Assembly: GCF_003028415.1 (NCBI RefSeq)
Contig: NZ_PYSV01000032.1
Location: 1-17,695 of the forward strand
DNA from: Deinococcus arcticus
GTDB taxonomy: Bacteria; Deinococcota; Deinococci; Deinococcales; Deinococcaceae
Length of the DNA: 17,695 nt
Reading direction: 5' to 3'
Every line of letters starts with the position of its first letter. Within the stretch, counting starts at the first letter, position 1. Of this stretch, positions 13,389-17,695 are shown in pieces. The notes under the pieces were generated by a model. That model saw only the letters and a program-made list of their open reading frames with translations, had not been told where the DNA came from and ran no database searches. The translations under genes and the position numbers were made by a program.

Positions 13389-13397
13389 ATTCAGATA
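13368..13397. promoter_or_regulatory. Operator-like palindrome at the start of dsbB
   Basis: TATCTG (13368-13373) and CAGATA (13392-13397) are perfect arms, with extra symmetry at AT and T inside each arm. The right half reads ATTCAGATA, close to the ACTCAGATA half of the cadA operator. It overlaps the ATG and lies upstream of the alternative TTG start. Confidence 0.45.
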
Positions 13398-13411
13398 CTG
13401 TAGCGGAAGAT

Positions 13412-13437
13412 GGGGTGCGAGGAGACGATCTTACGCC
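13412..13437 (+). repeat. Candidate left terminal inverted repeat of the Tn3-family element
   Basis: The sequence begins GGGGTGCGAGGAGACG and ends in a TTACGCC stretch. GGGG at the tip fits Tn3-family ends. About 18 of 26 positions match the inverted segment at 16531-16556 with one gap. No 5-bp target duplication is visible (AAGAT against TGCTA). Confidence 0.35.
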
Positions 13438-13504
13438 GACCGGTTGTGGGCGGCCCATCAGGTCAACAGCATGTCCTCCCAGAGACAAAAGTGCATGGAG
13501 CAGG

Positions 13505-16500
13505 ATGTCCCGCGCCATAACTGCATCCGAAGACAGCACGACTCTGCTGGCAAGGTATGGCCGTTATCCACCGACGCTGACGGCTGAGCAACTGCACCGC
13601 TATTTCCGCTTTGACGACCACGACCGCGCTGTTTTGGCCCAGAAAAAAGGCAAACACAACCGCCTGGGCTACGCCCTCCAACTCGCCACCGTTCGCTTTC
13701 TGGGCACCTTCCTGACTGATCCCCGGGACATGCCAGAGGCGGCCATCCAGTACGTCGCCCAGCAGCTTGACCTCACGGTCAATCCCGTCAAACTTGACCG
13801 CTACCGCACGCGCGAGACCCGCTGGGATCACCGCCACGACATCCAGGCCCGGTGGGGCTACCGCGATTTTTCAGAGATTCCGGCCTTTTTCGATCTGGCG
13901 CGCTTTTTATCTGCCCGCGCCCGGTTGATGGCCGAGCCACCCAGCCGCCTGCTGGATCTCAGCACAGCCCGCCTGGTCGAGCGCCGGGTGCTGCTGCCCG
14001 GCGTCACCACGCTGACCCGGCTGATTGCCCGCATTCAGCACCGGGCCGATGAGCGCCTCTGGCGTGACCTGGCGGCCCTGCCCAGTGAAGCCCAGGTGAC
14101 GGCCCTTGAAGCCCTGCTGGACGTTCCCTCTCGCTCATCGGTCTCCCGACTCGATCAGCTTCGGAAAGCGCCATTGTCAGTCTCCGCCCCCGGACTCGTC
14201 GGTGCACTCAAGCGGGTTGAAGCAGTGCGGCGGATCGGCGTGACCACCCTGGATCTGAGCGGTTTTCCTGAACAACGGCTGAACACCCTTTTGCGCATCG
14301 CGATGGGCGTCAAAGCCCAGGCGCTGCGGCGCATGACCCGTGCCAGGCGCATCGCCACCCTGCTGGTGACGGTCCGTCGCCTTGAAGGTCAGGCCCTAGA
14401 CGACGCGCTGACCCTCTTCGAAAGTCTGCTGACTGACCTCTTCAACCGGATCGAACGGCAAGAAGACGGTGCACGGCAAGATCAGCTGCCGTCACTGGAA
14501 GAAGCGGCCCGGCGCAGCAATCAGCTCACTTTGGCTTTCCTGGAGAGTTTGGGGCAGCCGCCCCAGGACTTCCCCGCGTTCGCCGCACGGGTGCTGGCCT
14601 TGGTGTCTCAGGAACAGCTCCAGGCCGCGGCGGAAACGGTTCAGGCACTCACTCGGCCGCGAAGCGAGACCCGGCTGGAGGGGCTGCTGAGTCGCTATAG
14701 CTATGTGCAGCAGTTTCTGCCGGCCCTGCTAAGGACAGTGAACTTTGAGGGCAGCGCCGCTGGAGGGCCGTCTCTGGCCGCGCTTCAGGCGCTGCGGCGT
14801 CTGGGGCGCCGATCACAGATCATGGCCACCGAGGTGCCACTCACGCTCGTCAAGGGTGACTGGAGCAAGCTCATTCCCAGAAAAGGGCCATTGAACCGGC
14901 CTGCTTACACCCTTTGTGTCCTCGACCATCTGCATCTGGCCCTGAAGCGCCGCGACGTCTTTGTGTCGGCCAGTCCCAAATTTAGCGACCCTCGCCTGCG
15001 CCTGCTGTCGGATCAGGCCTGGACGGCTCTGAAGGCTGAGGTCTGCCGGAGTCTTGACCTTGACCCTGATCCGCAAGTGATGCTGGCGCAGCTCAGTGCC
15101 CAGTTGGACGAGCGGTACCGGCTGGTGGAAGCCCGCCTCCCGCAGAACGCCGCGGTCTCTCTGGCTGAAGAAGAGGGCCGCACCGTGCTGGTGCTTCAGG
15201 AGCAAGAGGCGCTGCCCGAGCCGCCCAGGCTGCGGCACTTGCGGGAACTGGTGGCGAGGCGGATGCCCCGCCTGGATCTGCCGGATCTGCTCCTGGAAGT
15301 GCACCGCTGGACGGGGTGTGCCAACGCCTTCACCCAGTTGAGTGAAGCACGAACAAGAGTGGGACACCTCGACGTCAGCGTGTGCGCGGTCCTGCTGGCT
15401 GAAGCGTGCAATGTCGGACTGGATGCGGTGGTTCAACCGGAGACCGAGGCCCTTGGGCGCGGCCGCCTGTCCTGGGTGGATCAGCACTACCTGCGCGCCG
15501 AAACCATTGCGAGTGCCAATGCCCGCTTGGTCGAGTTTCAGGCCACCATTCCGACGGTGACGGCGTGGGGGGACGGTCAGGTGGCCTCTGTGGATGGGCT
15601 GCGCTTCCGGGTGCCGGTGAAAACCATTTACGCTGGTCAGAACCCCACGTACTTTGGGGTGCGCAGTGGCGTGACCTATGTCAACTTCATCTCCGATCAG
15701 TACAGCGGCTTTCACAGCATCGTGGTGCCGGGGACCCTGCGCGATTCCCTGTTCGCCCTGGACGGCATGATTGAGCAGAACACGGTGCTGCGCCCTCAGC
15801 AACTCGTGTCGGATACAGCGGCCTCGTCGTACATGGTCTTCGGGTTGTTCCGTCTGTTGGGCTATCAGTTCAGCCCGGAGCTGGCTGATCTGCGCGAGCG
15901 GACGTACGCGCGCGTGACCCGAGAAGCAAACTATGGGAAGTTGAATGCGCTGGCGACGTCGCAGGTGAGCACCGCGCTGATTGCCAATCACTGGGACGAT
16001 TTGTTGCGCCTCGCGGGGTCACTGATGACCCGGACGGTGCGGGCCTCGGATCTGCTCAAAGTGATCGGCGTCAGACCCAAAAGCGCCCTCACGCGGGCGT
16101 TGGAGCAGGTGGGGCGGATCGCCAGCACGCTCCACCTGCTCAGTTACCACGATGATCCGCTTTACCGCCGCACCATCGGCACCCAGCGCAACCGCCAGGA
16201 GGCCCGGCACCGGCTGGCACGGGCAGTGTTCCAGGGCCGACATGGGGAACTGCGGCAACATGACGTCGCTGGGATGGAAGATCAGTTGGGGGCCCTGGGC
16301 CTGGTGGTGAACGCGATCATTCTCTGGAACACCCGCTCTCTCGACCTCATCCTAAATCAACTGCGTGTGGACGGCGTGGAGGTGCGGGACGAAGATGTGC
16401 AGCGGCTGTCGCCTCTGAAGTTTGGGCACATTCACCTGGGCGGCCGGTACCACTTCTCGCTGACCTCACAGATGCCGGCCGATCAATTCAGGCGGTTGCG

Positions 16501-16525
16501 CGACCCAGACGAGGTGGAAAGCTGA
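13505..16525 (+). CDS. tnpA: Tn3-family transposase TnpA
   Basis: This protein carries out replicative transposition of Tn3-family elements. With the ATG at 13505 (MSRAITASED) it has 1006 residues, the usual family length; GGAG lies six bases upstream. The N-terminal DUF4158-like part includes RYFRFDDHDRAVLAQKKG and the catalytic half is DDE_Tnp_Tn3. Candidate catalytic acids are D697 (VASVDGLRF), D770 (VSDTAASSY) and about E925 (MEDQLGALGLV), followed by the family-typical VVNAIILWNT. The frame is intact, so the enzyme may be active. No resolvase (tnpR), res site or passenger gene is seen within the element, as in tnpA-only relatives such as IS1071. Confidence 0.95.
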   Translation: MSRAITASEDSTTLLARYGRYPPTLTAEQLHRYFRFDDHDRAVLAQKKGKHNRLGYALQLATVRFLGTFLTDPRDMPEAAIQYVAQQLDLTVNPVKLDRYRTRETRWDHRHDIQARWGYRDFSEIPAFFDLARFLSARARLMAEPPSRLLDLSTARLVERRVLLPGVTTLTRLIARIQHRADERLWRDLAALPSEAQVTALEALLDVPSRSSVSRLDQLRKAPLSVSAPGLVGALKRVEAVRRIGVTTLDLSGFPEQRLNTLLRIAMGVKAQALRRMTRARRIATLLVTVRRLEGQALDDALTLFESLLTDLFNRIERQEDGARQDQLPSLEEAARRSNQLTLAFLESLGQPPQDFPAFAARVLALVSQEQLQAAAETVQALTRPRSETRLEGLLSRYSYVQQFLPALLRTVNFEGSAAGGPSLAALQALRRLGRRSQIMATEVPLTLVKGDWSKLIPRKGPLNRPAYTLCVLDHLHLALKRRDVFVSASPKFSDPRLRLLSDQAWTALKAEVCRSLDLDPDPQVMLAQLSAQLDERYRLVEARLPQNAAVSLAEEEGRTVLVLQEQEALPEPPRLRHLRELVARRMPRLDLPDLLLEVHRWTGCANAFTQLSEARTRVGHLDVSVCAVLLAEACNVGLDAVVQPETEALGRGRLSWVDQHYLRAETIASANARLVEFQATIPTVTAWGDGQVASVDGLRFRVPVKTIYAGQNPTYFGVRSGVTYVNFISDQYSGFHSIVVPGTLRDSLFALDGMIEQNTVLRPQQLVSDTAASSYMVFGLFRLLGYQFSPELADLRERTYARVTREANYGKLNALATSQVSTALIANHWDDLLRLAGSLMTRTVRASDLLKVIGVRPKSALTRALEQVGRIASTLHLLSYHDDPLYRRTIGTQRNRQEARHRLARAVFQGRHGELRQHDVAGMEDQLGALGLVVNAIILWNTRSLDLILNQLRVDGVEVRDEDVQRLSPLKFGHIHLGGRYHFSLTSQMPADQFRRLRDPDEVES

Positions 16526-16530
16526 GGCAC

Positions 16531-16556
16531 AGGCATAACCCGACTCTTCGCGCCAC
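16531..16556 (-). repeat. Candidate right terminal inverted repeat of the Tn3-family element
   Basis: Read on the minus strand it begins GTGGCGCGAAGAGTCGG and ends GTTATGCC, aligning with the left end. It lies six bases after the tnpA stop, the place expected for a right end. Similarity is imperfect and the outermost GGGG is GTGG here, so this end could be diverged. Confidence 0.35.
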
Positions 16557-16566
16557 TGCTACCGCG

Positions 16567-17319
16567 ATGCCGAGCCCTCCCGCTGCAGAGATTGATCTAT
16601 CCCGCCGCCAGCTGGTGTTTGTCCACCATTTTCTTGAGGGACAGTTCGATGCGGCCCGGTTTATGCCGACGGTCGCCACGTTGACGAAGCCGTTTCAGTG
16701 GTGGTTAGAGCAGGTTGAAACTGAGGTGCGGCCCTTCAATGAGCAGTTGCAGGCTCATCTCCTGCGCACCCTTGAAGCCCGGCGGCATGTGCTGGTCGAG
16801 ACGTACCGGCAGGCAGAAGCCTATGGCATCGCCGTCGAATTCAACCCGGAGCAGGCCGCCAGATCTCTCTTAAAAGGCCAACCGGCCCAAACCCTGGCGC
16901 TTTCCCTGTCCTCACCACTGCCACAACGGCGCTGTTCCGCGCTCCTGCCGGAGAAGGACTACCGCCTTGTGCTCGACGCCATTGATGACTTTGCACGGCA
17001 ACTCGAGCGTGGCAACAGAATGGCAGGACAATTGGGCGAAGAAGCCCTGCGAGACGTCCTGCTTGCTGCGCTCAACATGCTGTTTCGAGGGCAGGTCAGC
17101 GGCGAGACGTTCAACCGACGCGGGAAAACAGACATCCTGCTGCGCCAGGGGAATGACACCGCCTTTCTCGGAGAATGCAAATTCTGGGGGGGCGAGAAGC
17201 TGTTTCTTGAGACCGTCGACCAACTGCTCAAGTATCTGACCTCACGTGACCTGCTGACCTCAGTACCCGACAGTTTCCATTTTGCTCGTCTGGGTCGGGG
17301 TCAGCACATCAATCAGTAG
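16567..17319 (+). pseudogene. PD-(D/E)XK nuclease-like protein, C-terminus cut by an IS4-family element
   Basis: The N-terminal half is helical with no recognised domain. The second half has an NRRGKTDILLR...FLGECKFWGG segment, which supplies D189 and E203-C-K205 of a restriction-endonuclease-like PD-(D/E)XK fold, followed by VDQLLKYLTSRD. In proteins of this kind I would expect the sequence to continue with further strands, but after about residue 232 the frame runs into the 3' end of the IS4-family gene and stops at 17317-17319. The N-terminus may also be incomplete: the frame stays open upstream into the Tn3-family end. It was probably a defence or DNA-repair type nuclease, but no partner gene (methylase, helicase) remains nearby. 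The role is unproven. Confidence 0.6.
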
Positions 17320-17577
17320 GAGAAGAGACGCATCCTCGCGATCAATGTTCCGGCTCGTGGCCCGAACCAGGGCCCGTAGACCTAGGGTGACCGTGCTCCA
17401 GGCCGGCCGACCGTGCTGTTTCTTCGGGCAAATCTCGAGGATACCGACCAATACGCACCAGACGTAGGTCAGCGTAAGGAGACACAGGAGGCGCTCTATA
17501 TGATCGTGGAGGGTCATATGAGTGCTTTCCAGTTTGAACCCCTTGCTTTTGAGGGCTCGGAACAAACACTCAATCCG
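17260..17577 (-). pseudogene. IS4-family transposase, C-terminal about 105 residues, cut by IS3
   Basis: The minus-strand frame reads RIECLFRALKSKGFKLESTH and then a hydrophobic ERLLCLLTLTYVWCVLVG helix, typical of the C-terminus of IS4-family DDE transposases. The E and K of the Y-(2)-R-(3)-E-(6)-K signature are present, but the Tyr and everything before it are replaced by the IS3 tip at 17578. The stop is at 17260-17262, next to a CTCAGTACCCGACAG sequence that may be the IS4 terminal repeat. The fragment itself truncated the nuclease-like gene, so the order of events is nuclease gene, then IS4, then IS3. Confidence 0.75.
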
Positions 17578-17695
17578 TGGAGTGAACCCAATTGAGCGGA
17601 CCGCGGGGCAAGTCACCTCTGTGCGGCAGTGTAGCGGGCGGCGAACTCAGCAGGTGGGACGTAGCCCAGGCTGGAGTGCAGTCGGCGGTGATTGT
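17578..17695 (-). mobile_element. Right end of a second IS3-family copy, inverted relative to the first
   Basis: Identical to 1-118 in reverse complement. The element enters from the right window edge. Both copies point their 3' ends into the window. The window starts and ends at the same internal coordinate of the repeat, as expected if an assembly broke in a repeated IS. Confidence 0.85.
17613..17693 (-). pseudogene. IS3-family transposase (OrfB), C-terminal 26 residues of the second copy
   Basis: Same 26 codons and TGA stop as at 3-83, on the opposite strand. It is partial because the window ends here. Confidence 0.85.

Noticed and set aside
14813..15991. A 392-codon minus-strand open frame inside tnpA
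   Set aside because: It lies wholly antisense to an intact, conserved transposase; His/Gln-rich composition and no recognisable domain.
17236..17262. CTGACCTCA occurring twice (17236-17244 and 17254-17262) as a target duplication of the IS4-family element
   Set aside because: Both copies lie on the same side of the IS4 fragment, so they cannot flank it; probably chance.

Overview
The window looks like plasmid or accessory-island DNA from a Deinococcus-type bacterium. The GC content is high, genes are packed with 4-bp ATGA overlaps, at least one promoter is leaderless with a TANNNT -10 element, and several genes (DUF2171, a response-regulator-like protein, SCO, CcmG/CcmH, Lnt) look familiar from that group. 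The genus is an inference; no rRNA, replication or chromosomal marker gene is present.

Layout. Both ends carry the same 119-bp IS3-family right end in inverted orientation (1-119 and 17577-17695), so an outward-lying IS copy borders each side. On the left, the IS cuts off a LuxR-type regulator inside its DNA-binding domain (111-476). A divergent gene for an unrecognised 216-aa protein with CxxC pairs follows (641-1291). From 8476 down to 1341 runs a ten-gene minus-strand operon: a Zn/Cd/Pb-type P-ATPase, a glutaredoxin, LspA, a DUF3105 lipoprotein, a DUF305 protein, a CDF transporter, an SCO protein, a CadC-like ArsR repressor, an unrecognised membrane-anchored 151-aa protein and a frameshifted CopD. 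A small DUF2171 gene (8599-8844) points the other way from the ATPase. Next come minus-strand ccmH-ccmG (8871-9868), lnt (9994-11469), a LysM/M23 gene (11497-12105) and a dsbB-dsbA pair (12292-13388).

The right third is mobile DNA. A tnpA-only Tn3-family element (about 13412-16556, tnpA 13505-16525) is followed by a PD-(D/E)XK nuclease-like gene. An IS4-family element truncates that gene, and the IS3 copy cuts the IS4-family transposase in turn.

How the parts may work together: metal export from the cytosol (P-ATPase, CDF), copper handling outside it (SCO, DUF305, CopD), thiol oxidation and reduction (DsbA/B, CcmG/H, glutaredoxin), and lipoprotein maturation (LspA, its likely DUF3105 substrate, Lnt). 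Four AT-rich palindromic sites sharing a TTCAGATA-like half-site lie before cadA, ccmG, lnt and dsbB. They resemble operators of the SmtB/CadC family, which suggests that the CadC-like protein controls the whole set as one metal-responsive envelope-maintenance regulon. That regulon idea is the main new hypothesis here, and it is an inference.
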